From JAQIBY01 sp964418565 (lineage in GTDB: Bacteria; Bacteroidota; Bacteroidia; Bacteroidales; ML635J-15), in the NCBI GenBank assembly GCA_964418565.1, contig CAYQMB010000075.1, positions 1 through 14,024 on the forward strand: a stretch of DNA of 14,024 bases, given 5' to 3'. Positions 1-7,375 of this stretch are shown here, one piece after another. How positions within the stretch are numbered: position 1 is the first letter of the stretch; every line of letters begins with the position of its first letter. A program made the translations under genes and the position numbers. A model generated the notes under the pieces. That model saw only the letters and a list, made by a program, of their open reading frames with translations, was not told the DNA's origin and did no database searches.

Positions 1-988
1 CTTCAACTTTATTGAGTATTTCTGAAATCAATTCTTCGACGGTTACATTTTCAGCCTCAGCCTCGTACGTCAATCCAATGCGGTGACGCAGAACATTATG
101 ACACATGGCACGCACATCTTCGGGAAGAACATAACCGCGGCGCTTGATAAATGCATAAGCCTTTGAAGCCAGAGCCAGGTTAATGCTTGCACGTGGAGAG
201 CCGCCAAAGGATATCATATGCTTAATGGATTCCAGATTGTACTGATCCGGTTGGCGAGTTGCAAACACAATATCAAGAATGTAGTTTTCAATTTTTTCAT
301 CCATATACACATCCCTGACAACCTGCCGCGCTTTAAGTATCTGCTCCGGCGTAATCACCTGCCCGGCTTTGGGGAATTCACCCAGCACATTTTGTCGGAT
401 AACTTTGCGTTCGTCTTCTTTTTCAGGATAATCGATCACCACTTTCAGCATAAAGCGGTCGACCTGAGCTTCAGGCAGCGGGTAGGTTCCCTCCTGCTCA
501 ATGGGATTTTGAGTGGCAAGCACAAGGAAGGGCTCTTCCAGTTTAAAGGTTTCATCACCAATGGTTACCTGACGCTCCTGCATGGCCTCAAGCAAAGCTG
601 ACTGCACTTTTGCAGGCGCACGGTTGATCTCATCCGCCAGAATGAAATTGCTAAAAATCGGTCCTTTTTTAACAATAAACTCTTCGTTCTTTTGTGAATA
701 AATCAGGGTTCCCACCAGGTCGGCAGGCAACAGATCCGGTGTAAACTGAATCCTGCTGAAACCGGCATTCACCGTACTGGCGAGCGTGTTGATTGCCAGA
801 GTTTTGGCCAGACCGGGAACACCCTCCAAAAGGACATGGCCATTGGAAAGCAGGCCAACCAGCATTCCTTCCATCAGAGGTTTCTGCCCCACAATTACTT
901 TTGACATTTCCATGTTCAGCAAATCCATAAAGCCGCTTTCGGCATGGATGCGCTCATTCAAAGCTTTGATATCTACTGTTTGCTCCAT
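1..988 (-). CDS. MoxR family AAA+ ATPase (3' end outside window)
   Basis: A MoxR-type AAA+ ATPase. These enzymes usually act as ATP-driven chaperones that help fold, activate or insert metal into partner proteins, often with VWA-domain or DUF58 proteins encoded next to them. Translating the minus strand from the ATG at 988-986 gives 329 residues with no stop before the edge. Visible motifs are Walker A GVPGLAKT (about residues 56-63), Walker B ILADEINRAP (about 116-125) and the sensor/arginine-finger region ATQNPIEQEGTYPLPEAQ followed by VDRF. Family members are usually 310-340 residues, so only the last few codons should be missing. It is transcribed away from the export operon, with a 170-base shared upstream region, and is probably not part of that pathway. 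Its expected partners would lie beyond position 1. The family call is secure; the specific client is unknown. Confidence 0.95.
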   Translation of the reverse strand, partial: MEQTVDIKALNERIHAESGFMDLLNMEMSKVIVGQKPLMEGMLVGLLSNGHVLLEGVPGLAKTLAINTLASTVNAGFSRIQFTPDLLPADLVGTLIYSQKNEEFIVKKGPIFSNFILADEINRAPAKVQSALLEAMQERQVTIGDETFKLEEPFLVLATQNPIEQEGTYPLPEAQVDRFMLKVVIDYPEKEDERKVIRQNVLGEFPKAGQVITPEQILKARQVVRDVYMDEKIENYILDIVFATRQPDQYNLESIKHMISFGGSPRASINLALASKAYAFIKRRGYVLPEDVRAMCHNVLRHRIGLTYEAEAENVTVEELISEILNKVE

Positions 989-1109
989 AACTACATATTT
1001 AGATTAAGGCTGTTTTTGGGTTACGAATTTATAAAACTTCCGTGAAAAAACGATGAACAAACGCATTACAATATGCAGGCCGGTTAAAATTTTGTTAAAG
1101 AATGCAAGT

Positions 1110-1139
1110 TTTGTTTTCACACGAAAATCCTTACCTTTA
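1110..1139 (+). promoter_or_regulatory. Bacteroidota-type promoter of the export operon
   Basis: TTTG at 1110-1113, an 18-base spacer, and TAccTTTA at 1132-1139 match the Bacteroidota sigma-A form (TTTG, about 17-23 bases, TAnnTTTG) except for the last base. Transcription should begin near 1143-1147. This excludes the ATG at 1102, which lies upstream of the promoter, and supports the ATG at 1159 as the permease start, with a leader of about 15 nucleotides. The rest of the 989-1158 gap is A+T-rich and shows no other clear element. A convincing promoter for the divergent moxR gene was not found. Confidence 0.7.
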
Positions 1140-1158
1140 CTACAGTGAAAACTCAGAC

Positions 1159-1998
1159 ATGAACACAGGAGACGGGAAAGAAGAACAAGCCAGACGAATA
1201 AGTGCTGCTCCAACAGGCATGCGGGAATATCTGATTCGCAGCTTTGACAACCTGGGGCTGGCTATGAACTTTGCCAGGAGCGAAATCCGTGGTAGCAACG
1301 CTCAGACCTGGCTGGGGTATTTTATTAACCTGGTGCAGATTTTACTTGCTACAGCGATTTACTGGCTCATTTTTGGTGTATTCCTCAATGTTCCTACAGG
1401 AGAAATCCCCTACCCGCTTTTTGTGCTTACCGGAATGATTCCCTGGGTGTATTTTTCGAAACTGGTACAGGAAGGTGGAAATAGTTTAATAAGCTCGAAG
1501 CATCTGTTGTCAAAAATTTATTTTCCCAGGGTAATACTGCCCATCAGCAAGGCTTTGCCTGGATTGATTGACTTTGGGTTTGCTCTTATCGTGGCTTTGA
1601 TCATTATGATAGCATCAGGTATGCCTGTGCGCATGGAAATGCTGATGGTTTTTGTTTTTTTGCTGATAATTGTATTCAGCGGCATTGCATTGGGACTTTG
1701 GATTTCCAGCATTTCCGTACGATACAGGGATTTATCAAGATTGATACCTTATCTGATCAATTTTGGCTTTTTTCTCACCCCGGTTTTCTACCCCGCCACC
1801 GTAGTACCGGAACAACTGGAATTTATCCTGTACATCAATCCAGCGGCGTTTGCTATAGAAGGAATGCGCTGGGCGCTTTTCGGTAATGCTTTCCCTGATG
1901 TTTATTATCTGATTAGCCTGGTGCCTGTTACAATCTTATTTGTTTGGGGATGGCACAATTACCGCATAAAGGAAAAGGAATATGCAGACATCATCTAA
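1159..1998 (+). CDS. ABC-2 type polysaccharide export permease (Wzm/TagG-like)
   Basis: Inner-membrane permease of the ABC-2 family that exports O-antigen, teichoic acid or capsule-type polymers linked to a lipid carrier. The 279-residue product has a hydrophilic N-terminus (residues 1-50) followed by about six membrane segments, roughly 52-78, 85-105, 132-153, 159-184, 195-213 and 248-266. The family's hallmark stretch RYRDLSRLIPYLINFGFFLT starts at 188, followed by PVFYP. The distal motif NPAAFAIEGMRWALFG is at 227-242. The length is normal for the family. I chose the ATG at 1159 over the in-frame ATG at 1102 because a good promoter overlaps the 1102-1158 stretch. The ATPase gene starts 17 bases before this gene ends, so the pair is translationally coupled and very likely forms one transporter. 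The substrate cannot be read from the sequence; a glycan or glycolipid is expected from the family. Confidence 0.93.
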   Translation: MNTGDGKEEQARRISAAPTGMREYLIRSFDNLGLAMNFARSEIRGSNAQTWLGYFINLVQILLATAIYWLIFGVFLNVPTGEIPYPLFVLTGMIPWVYFSKLVQEGGNSLISSKHLLSKIYFPRVILPISKALPGLIDFGFALIVALIIMIASGMPVRMEMLMVFVFLLIIVFSGIALGLWISSISVRYRDLSRLIPYLINFGFFLTPVFYPATVVPEQLEFILYINPAAFAIEGMRWALFGNAFPDVYYLISLVPVTILFVWGWHNYRIKEKEYADII

Positions 1999-3181
1999 TC
2001 ATAATGTCATAAAAGTCGGTTCGCTGAGTAAAACGTATACTCTGCCGGGTAACTCAAGGCAAAAGCATGTCACTGCTCTAAGTGATATTAATCTCGACGT
2101 TATTAAAGGTGAGATGATTGGCATTATCGGTCCCAACGGATCGGGCAAAAGCACCTTGCTGAAAATCATAAGTGAAATTACAGCTCCGGATTCCGGATTT
2201 GTCGACATTCAAGGTAAAGTAGCTTCTATTCTGGAGGTTGGCACCGGGTTTAACCCGGACCTTACCGGACGGGAAAACATTTATTTGAATGCCCGACTAC
2301 ATAAAATGAAAAAAAAGGAAGTTGACAGTAAACTGCATAATATCCTGAATATTTTTGGATTCCCTAAGTTCCTTGATAGTCCGGTAAAACAATACAGCAG
2401 CGGAATGTACATGCGCCTGGCTTTTGCAATTGTAGTCAACATTGATGCTGACATTTACTTGTTTGATGAGGTAATGAGCGTGGGCGATATGGCATTTCAG
2501 GAACGCGCCCTGGAAATCATGAAACATCTGAACCGGCAAGGAAAAACAATCGGCATTGTTACACACGCTCCCGACCAGATCGTTGAAATTGTCGACCGTA
2601 TGGTACTGCTGAATAATGGCAGAATTGTTACAGTAAACACACCTGAAAAGGTGGTGCAATATTACCGCAAAACAACACTTGATCAAGGCAGTGCAAAATC
2701 CCTGACTCCATGCCTGAATTATCCCGACACAGAAAAACTGAAATCAGTGTACGAAAGGCATGAAGGAGAATTCAGACTTGAAAAAATCAGCATAAACGCT
2801 GAAGGTAAATCCTGTGCCGAACTAAATTCATCAATACAATCAACCATCAGCTTATCATTCAAAACAAGCATAAAAGGACCTGTCAGCATTGGAATTTACA
2901 TCAATGATCAGCATTACAATCAAACGCTGTTGTCATGCTTTTCAGATGCTGAAAATTTTGATGAAAACAAACTATACTCCCTGGAAATCAACATCCCGGC
3001 AGAATATTTTAATAGCTTTTCCGGGCATTTGGGGGTTCTGGTTATTAAAAATTCCAGAATTCTGATGAATTATAACAAAATATTGGTGTTCAGATATTCA
3101 CCACCACAGGAAGAATCCGTTTTTAAACAGATCAGCGGTTATGTTAACCATAATTTTTCAATGAGTATAAAGGAGAAATAG
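1982..3181 (+). CDS. ABC transporter ATP-binding protein with Wzt-like C-terminal domain
   Basis: ATPase subunit of the exporter, 399 residues. Residues 1-230 form the nucleotide-binding domain: Walker A GPNGSGKST (50-58), the block SILEVGTGFNPDLTGRENIY (82-101) that is typical of Wzt/TagH/KpsT-like exporters, the ABC signature YSSGM (138-142), Walker B IYLFDEVMSVGD (158-169) with the catalytic Glu163, and the switch His195. Residues from about 250 to 399 form a separate, beta-rich extension of the size and position of the Wzt carbohydrate-binding domain, which in known O-antigen systems reads the modified chain end before export. The sequence of this part is divergent, so binding of a glycan end is inference. 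The ATG overlaps the permease gene and follows an AAAGGA stretch at 1968-1973. The next gene begins 3 bases after the stop. A methyltransferase further down the operon would suit export gated by a chain-end modification. Confidence 0.92.
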   Translation: MQTSSNHNVIKVGSLSKTYTLPGNSRQKHVTALSDINLDVIKGEMIGIIGPNGSGKSTLLKIISEITAPDSGFVDIQGKVASILEVGTGFNPDLTGRENIYLNARLHKMKKKEVDSKLHNILNIFGFPKFLDSPVKQYSSGMYMRLAFAIVVNIDADIYLFDEVMSVGDMAFQERALEIMKHLNRQGKTIGIVTHAPDQIVEIVDRMVLLNNGRIVTVNTPEKVVQYYRKTTLDQGSAKSLTPCLNYPDTEKLKSVYERHEGEFRLEKISINAEGKSCAELNSSIQSTISLSFKTSIKGPVSIGIYINDQHYNQTLLSCFSDAENFDENKLYSLEINIPAEYFNSFSGHLGVLVIKNSRILMNYNKILVFRYSPPQEESVFKQISGYVNHNFSMSIKEK

Positions 3182-3184
3182 CAT

Positions 3185-4345
3185 ATGTTTAAATTTTACA
3201 TAAAGGTTTTTGGATGCCCGATGCGGGGTGTGGAAGCTGAGAGAGTAAAACGCTATTTTAAAGCCAATGGCGGAAAACCCGCTACAAAAAAGAAAGCGGA
3301 TGTGATTGTGATATTTGGTTGCTCTATTGTTGAAACAACCAATGCCATTACCATGGATTACATTAAAGCTACCGACAATGAACGACAACGCATCATCATT
3401 TCAGGTTGCTCTCCGGTGATGAGCCAGCAGGAAATCCGATCATTTTTCAAGGGTGAATTGTTAGTCTCCAGCGAGCTTGATAAAATTGACAGCTTGTTTC
3501 CTGACTTTACCACGCCTTTTGAAGATATCCCATTGCCCGCTAAAAGCCATAAGAATCTGGAGTACAATAAGTTTTACCTGAGCCAGTTCAGGCAATACCA
3601 AAAGCCCGGATTATTGAATCTGAATGTTTCACCACAGTTGATTATCACAAGCCATGGGTGTCCCAATGCCTGCACGTATTGTACGGTACGCATGGCTATG
3701 GGAAAACTCAAAAGCTACAGTAAGGAAAGAATTGAAGACACATACAAAACAGCTCTGGACAAGAATCAACAGGTTTTTGTGTTTAACGGCGATGATACCG
3801 GAGCTTACGGACTGGATATTAAAAGTGGGTTTGATGAATTATTGCTGCACCTCGACAGCATAACACCAAAAGAAAAATACGTGCGCTGGGCCATTGATAA
3901 CCTGCATCCCCGCTGGCTTTTGAAATATCAGGATAGTTTCAACGATCTGGTTGAGAAGCATCGCATTGTGGATATGGTCATTCCCTTTCAGGCTGCTTCA
4001 GATCCCCTGCTGAAACGTATGCGCAGAAATTACAATATTAAGGAGGTCATCGGGGCTTTAAAACAATTAAAAACACTGAATCCGGAGCTAAAATTAACAA
4101 CTCACTTTATGTTTGGCTTCCCAGGTGAAACCGATGAAGACGTCAGGGCCATTAAAAACATCATCGATCAAAATGTTTTTAGCCACTTTGTACTCCTCAG
4201 GTATTTTGAATCGCCCATGGCTGAGAGCTCCAAAATGACCCCAAAAATACCGGTCAAAAAAATCCAGAAAGACATGAAAGAAATTGAACGCTATATACTT
4301 GACAAGGGCCTGATTTGTCAAATGACAGACTACACCGGAGATTAA
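3185..4345 (+). CDS. Radical SAM methylthiotransferase-like protein lacking TRAM domain
   Basis: Related to MiaB/RimO/MtaB methylthiotransferases, which use two [4Fe-4S] clusters to insert sulfur and a methyl group into tRNA or a ribosomal protein. The 386-residue product has the N-terminal UPF0004-like domain with its three cluster cysteines kept in altered surroundings: Cys11 (VFGCPMRG), Cys46 (FGCSIVETTN) and Cys75 (SGCSPVMS). The radical SAM triad is Cys159, Cys163 and Cys166 (GCPNACTYC). Family motifs continue with GDDTGAYGLD (202-211), PFQAASDPLLKRMRR (267-281), FGFPGETDEDV (310-320) and YFESPMAESSKM (340-351). It ends at 386, just where the RNA-binding TRAM domain of about 60 residues would normally begin. 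A clear AGGAG (3171-3175) sits 9 bases before the ATG. Placement in an export/biosynthesis operon and the missing TRAM domain suggest a non-tRNA substrate. The reaction is unknown; sulfur insertion or methylthiolation is inferred from the family. Confidence 0.88.
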   Translation: MFKFYIKVFGCPMRGVEAERVKRYFKANGGKPATKKKADVIVIFGCSIVETTNAITMDYIKATDNERQRIIISGCSPVMSQQEIRSFFKGELLVSSELDKIDSLFPDFTTPFEDIPLPAKSHKNLEYNKFYLSQFRQYQKPGLLNLNVSPQLIITSHGCPNACTYCTVRMAMGKLKSYSKERIEDTYKTALDKNQQVFVFNGDDTGAYGLDIKSGFDELLLHLDSITPKEKYVRWAIDNLHPRWLLKYQDSFNDLVEKHRIVDMVIPFQAASDPLLKRMRRNYNIKEVIGALKQLKTLNPELKLTTHFMFGFPGETDEDVRAIKNIIDQNVFSHFVLLRYFESPMAESSKMTPKIPVKKIQKDMKEIERYILDKGLICQMTDYTGD

Positions 4346-4352
4346 AAAGATA

Positions 4353-5282
4353 ATGACAAAAATCAAGCTACATAGCGGAAGCCTGAAACAGTTTGAATAC
4401 CGTATGAACTGGATGCTTACACAAAAGTGTAATTTTAATTGCCGGTACTGTAATACAGAAAAGCATCACAGTTTCGCCCGTGTACTTAGTCCGGAGCAGG
4501 CAGCTTCGGCTTTTGAACGCACCGGGGTATCCTGGCTGATATTACTTACAGGTGGAGAACCTTTTCTGTATCCCCGGTTCACGGAGCTTTGCAAAGCACT
4601 GACACAGAAACACACCATAACCATTACTACCAACCTGAGTCATCCCTCAGTGTATGAATTTGCTGAGAGCATCGACCCGGAAAAAGTCTTATCCATCTCA
4701 GCCAGTTTTCATTATGACGAACTCAAAAAGCATAACCTGCTGGATGATTTTGTGGACAAATGCCGATACCTGCAGGAGCGCGGATTTCGCTTGCTGGTGA
4801 ATTTTGTTGCCTTCCCTCCTCACATCAGCCGGATTGAAAAAGATACAGACATGTTTCATAAGCTCGGTATAGAAACCATTGTCTATGGTTATCGGGGCAT
4901 GTATGATGGAAAAGAATACCCACAGGCATACAACAAAACCGAGCTGGAGTTCCTGAATACCTATGCCCTGGATGATACTGAGCTTATGATTGCCCGTGGT
5001 AAAATGAATTTTTACGGAAAACACTGTCATGCAGGCAGCAGGTATTTTGTCATGAAGGAAAACGGTGATCTGCAGCGCTGCTTTACACTTCCAAAAGTTA
5101 TCGGTAATTTGTTTGAAGGCAATATCCCGCTCAACCGGGGCACAAGACCGTGTTCTGTTAACACCTGCGAAGATTATTATTTTGGCAGAGCGGCTGTAAC
5201 AAACAAACCGGCTTCGCACATATGGTTGTTATCACAAAAAATCAGACGCATTATAACAAATGAAAATAACAGTCCGGTATGA
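4353..5282 (+). CDS. Radical SAM protein with C-terminal twitch/SPASM-like cysteines
   Basis: A radical SAM enzyme of unknown reaction, 309 residues. The SAM-cluster motif is CNFNCRYC (Cys26, Cys30, Cys33), preceded by a beta strand (YRMNWMLTQ). The SAM-binding LTGGEPFLYP follows at 65-74, and ITTNLSHP at 90-97 matches the next conserved strand. Towards the C-terminus, Cys225 (KHCHAG), Cys243 (LQRCFT), Cys267 and Cys272 (RPCSVNTC) resemble the single auxiliary cluster of twitch or short SPASM domains. In known relatives these domains occur in peptide-modifying enzymes and in sugar or aminoglycoside dehydrogenases. No precursor-peptide gene is visible nearby, so a small-molecule or sugar substrate is as likely as a peptide. 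It starts 7 bases after the preceding gene and shares an ATGA overlap with the methyltransferase. The family is secure; the substrate is unassigned. Confidence 0.9.
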   Translation: MTKIKLHSGSLKQFEYRMNWMLTQKCNFNCRYCNTEKHHSFARVLSPEQAASAFERTGVSWLILLTGGEPFLYPRFTELCKALTQKHTITITTNLSHPSVYEFAESIDPEKVLSISASFHYDELKKHNLLDDFVDKCRYLQERGFRLLVNFVAFPPHISRIEKDTDMFHKLGIETIVYGYRGMYDGKEYPQAYNKTELEFLNTYALDDTELMIARGKMNFYGKHCHAGSRYFVMKENGDLQRCFTLPKVIGNLFEGNIPLNRGTRPCSVNTCEDYYFGRAAVTNKPASHIWLLSQKIRRIITNENNSPV

Positions 5283-6055
5283 GTAAGAAAACCGAATCAT
5301 ATTACGATGCCTGGACAAAGCGGTATATGGCTTCAGGCTACGGAGATATCATACAGGCTCATCGTCCTGCAAATGTACACGATTTGCTTGATTACACCGC
5401 AGAACAGGCCGGCATAAAAGATGGCATGACAATACTGGATGCCGGTTGCGGTGTGTGCGGACCTGCCATATATTTTGCTGAAAAATATGACATAACAATT
5501 CATGCTCTGAGCATCTCCGGCGAGCAAATCCGAATTGCCAAAGAGCGCATCAGCAAAGCCGGGCCGGAAAATAAAATAATTCCTCAAAAAGGCGATTTCC
5601 ATGAGCTTGATAAGCTGTATCCGGCTGAACATTTCGACCTTATTCTCCTGCTCGAATCATACGGGCATGCATCGAATCACAAAAAACTCATCCATTCGGC
5701 TGAAAAGGTCTTGAAAACCAATGGCAAAATCTACATTAAGGATTATTTTAAAAAGGAAATCACAGGCAGCAAAACACGCATGAAGGCTGTGAAAAAAGCC
5801 ATCAAAAGAATGAATAAGTATTATGCTTATAACCTTCCGGATTTAAACAACACCTTAACGTACCTGAGGCAAACGGATTTGTCACTTCAATATATTCAGC
5901 GCCACCAGCTACCGCTTGACAATGAAAAATCCGTCGGGCAGTTTGAAACCGATTATGGCATTGATTTGTACGATGGCGGATTCCATTACATTTTTCTGGA
6001 ACCACTCGAACTGCTTTTTCAAAAACCGGCATCGCGCGACGAACCCATCACCTGA
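5279..6055 (+). CDS. Class I SAM-dependent methyltransferase
   Basis: A 258-residue methyltransferase of the Erg6/UbiE-like (Methyltransf_11/25) group. The SAM-binding glycine-rich motif I is LDAGCGVCGP (53-62). The acidic/post-I region is ALSISGEQIRIAKERI (76-91), the motif II region is GDFHEL (105-110), and FDLILLLESYGHA (119-131) forms the motif III/IV area. The N-terminal segment SYYDAWTKRYMASGYGDIIQ is like the lid region of natural-product and tocopherol/sterol C- or O-methyltransferases, but the acceptor cannot be assigned. The ATG overlaps the stop of the radical SAM gene by four bases (ATGA), so the three tailoring genes are probably co-translated. In the Wzm/Wzt context it could methylate the exported chain, which is inference. 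Its 3' end overlaps the convergent prenyltransferase gene by 8 bases. Confidence 0.92.
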   Translation: MSKKTESYYDAWTKRYMASGYGDIIQAHRPANVHDLLDYTAEQAGIKDGMTILDAGCGVCGPAIYFAEKYDITIHALSISGEQIRIAKERISKAGPENKIIPQKGDFHELDKLYPAEHFDLILLLESYGHASNHKKLIHSAEKVLKTNGKIYIKDYFKKEITGSKTRMKAVKKAIKRMNKYYAYNLPDLNNTLTYLRQTDLSLQYIQRHQLPLDNEKSVGQFETDYGIDLYDGGFHYIFLEPLELLFQKPASRDEPIT

Positions 6056-7130
6056 TCAGCCGCAGCCGGCGCAACAAGCCCTGCCATTTATAATACACCC
6101 ACCGGCTGCTGATGATTATAGCGTCCCGGATTCGTAATCTGAAATGCAGACCAAAATACAACAAGGGAATGATGCCTGCCCAATAATGATAATCAAGCAC
6201 AAGCAAAATGGAAACAGCATTTAAAAAGTGAAAGTTGTAGAGGTCATTGAGCTGCTCCAGAAAATCATCCATGCCTTGCGGCCGGCTTAGCGTTCCGTCA
6301 AGAAGCCTGGTAAACGTCAACAAAGTCAGCGCCAACGGAGCAACATACCACAGTTTACCGGGCAGCAGAAAAAACAGACCTGCTAAAACCGTTATTTCGA
6401 GCATTACAACAAGCATTCTCAGCTTTTGGCTTAATCCAACCCCGGCTCTGACAACAAAGGTTTTCATGCCCGATATCATATCATTTTTAACATCACCCAA
6501 TTGATGCGATATGATACTGCGCAATCCGGCAAGGAAAAGCCAGGCCAAAAACGCAAATCCCCATCCGGGAATGTTTGCAGGCAGTTTCCACTCCGGATAC
6601 ATCAGAGAAAGTGCTATCAGCGCCGGCATTACGTACGAAAACAAAGCATCAGCAAACACACCAAAGTAAGTTGTTTTCAGTCGCAAAGGCTTCAAAGAAT
6701 AAGCTATAACCAGCAGTATTTGCAAGCCAATCAGGATAGAATACCAGAACATATACTCACCTGAAAACCTGATTGAAAGAACCAACAAAACCAACAAACC
6801 AAATACAATCAGAATTCGGGCAGGAACATCAAGATGTTCACTAAAATTCGTTTTCCCGGCCAGTTTGTCCGCTTTTCTGTCGCCGAGATCGTTGATGAAA
6901 TAAGCCAGCGAGCCAACAATCAGTATATAGGAAATGTATACAGCACTGGCCATCAAAGCCCGTTCTGCCCCCACATGAGAAACCAGCAGGTATCCGAAAA
7001 TAAAAGCCAGATTAAAGCAGACCTTACTCACCAGCCACTCACTTATTCTGAACAAATTTGAAATCTGAGTCCATGTATTTTTAATACCTCTCACAGAGGT
7101 ACAAGTTAATAATTTTTCACAGCACGACAT
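6048..7130 (-). CDS. UbiA-family membrane prenyltransferase
   Basis: Integral-membrane transferase of the UbiA superfamily, which moves an isoprenoid (or, in DPPR-synthase-like members, a phosphoribosyl group) using Mg2+-bound diphosphate. From the ATG at 7130-7128 the product is 360 residues with about nine hydrophobic segments. Both Asp-rich motifs are intact: NDLGDRKAD (80-88) and DVKND (213-217). YSLKPLRLK (144-152) also fits the family. The open frame extends upstream to 7304, but that stretch is Arg/Lys/Cys/Gly-rich, G+C-rich and palindromic, so I reject it as protein. A GTG near residue 13 (SVRGI) is an alternative start. It is on the opposite strand to all other cluster genes and divergent from the glycosyltransferase. 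Likely donors are a prenyl diphosphate or polyprenyl carrier; the acceptor is unknown. Homologues act in quinone, chlorophyll, archaeal-type lipid and arabinan-precursor pathways, and nothing visible decides among these. Confidence 0.88.
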   Translation of the reverse strand: MSCCEKLLTCTSVRGIKNTWTQISNLFRISEWLVSKVCFNLAFIFGYLLVSHVGAERALMASAVYISYILIVGSLAYFINDLGDRKADKLAGKTNFSEHLDVPARILIVFGLLVLLVLSIRFSGEYMFWYSILIGLQILLVIAYSLKPLRLKTTYFGVFADALFSYVMPALIALSLMYPEWKLPANIPGWGFAFLAWLFLAGLRSIISHQLGDVKNDMISGMKTFVVRAGVGLSQKLRMLVVMLEITVLAGLFFLLPGKLWYVAPLALTLLTFTRLLDGTLSRPQGMDDFLEQLNDLYNFHFLNAVSILLVLDYHYWAGIIPLLYFGLHFRLRIRDAIIISSRWVYYKWQGLLRRLRLIR

Positions 7131-7217
7131 GGGTTTTTTAGTGTTTTTTGGGCGCCCCCTGCCTGCTTTCCCACATGCTTTTGCTGATGGCAGGGTCCCC
7201 GTACGGCCTGTAGCTGC

Positions 7218-7232
7218 CAGTTGCCGCAACTG
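7218..7232. repeat. Perfect 7-base inverted repeat
   Basis: CAGTTGC and GCAACTG flank a single central C. The arms are perfectly complementary. It could be an operator half-site pair for a dimeric regulator of the divergent genes, or the tip of an RNA hairpin; the sequence alone does not decide. Confidence 0.6.
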
Positions 7233-7235
7233 TTT

Positions 7236-7311
7236 CTGACAGGCCTGCCGCAGAGCTTCCTCCGGTCGCTTGCAGCAGGCCGCAGAAAACCTGAGTTGCT
7301 GCACCTGTCAG
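7236..7311. repeat. Nested inverted repeats forming a three-way junction
   Basis: The outer arms, CTGACAGG (7236-7243) and CCTGTCAG (7304-7311), enclose a bulged hairpin at 7248-7265 and a 7-base stem TGCAGCA (7271-7277) / TGCTGCA (7297-7303) that abuts the outer right arm. The pairing is perfect in both long stems. It lies outside the chosen coding starts. Three such stems within 76 bases are more than I would expect by chance, but I could not compute a folding energy. Confidence 0.55.
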
Positions 7312-7345
7312 GCTGCCGACCTCCCGGGTGGCGCGATAAATACCC

Positions 7346-7375
7346 TTTCCCTTTCAATGAAATTTGTTACCTTGC
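7346..7375 (+). promoter_or_regulatory. Bacteroidota-type promoter of the glycosyltransferase gene
   Basis: TTTC at 7346-7349 and TAccTTGC at 7368-7375 are separated by 18 bases, the same spacing as the promoter at 1110-1139. The downstream box differs from TAnnTTTG at two positions. Transcription would start near 7380, which rules out the upstream ATG at 7364 and fits the ATG at 7397. Confidence 0.55.

Noticed and set aside
218..601. Plus-strand 127-codon frame inside moxR
   Set aside because: It lies antisense to a gene with complete AAA+ motifs and has no recognisable domain.
4698..5219. 173-codon minus-strand frame inside the second radical SAM gene
   Set aside because: It lies wholly antisense to a gene with clear motifs; composition is that of a shadow frame.
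7141..7160. Intrinsic terminator at GGGCGCCC beside T/A runs
   Set aside because: On each strand the T-run lies on the wrong side of, or is missing after, the short G+C hairpin.
7131..7304. N-terminal extension of the prenyltransferase frame (58 extra residues up to an ATG at 7304)
   Set aside because: The extension is Arg/Lys/Cys/Gly-rich, G+C-rich and made of inverted repeats. UbiA proteins begin close to the first membrane segment, which fits the ATG at 7130.
7200..7345. Signal recognition particle RNA or RNase P RNA on the minus strand (CCGGAGGAAGC resembles parts of both)
   Set aside because: The resemblance is limited to about ten bases. The full SRP apical loop with its symmetric loop is absent, and so are the other RNase P conserved regions.
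7106..7357. 83-codon minus-strand frame in the divergent gap
   Set aside because: It overlaps the prenyltransferase start in another frame, has no recognisable domain, and its composition reflects the palindromic G+C-rich DNA.
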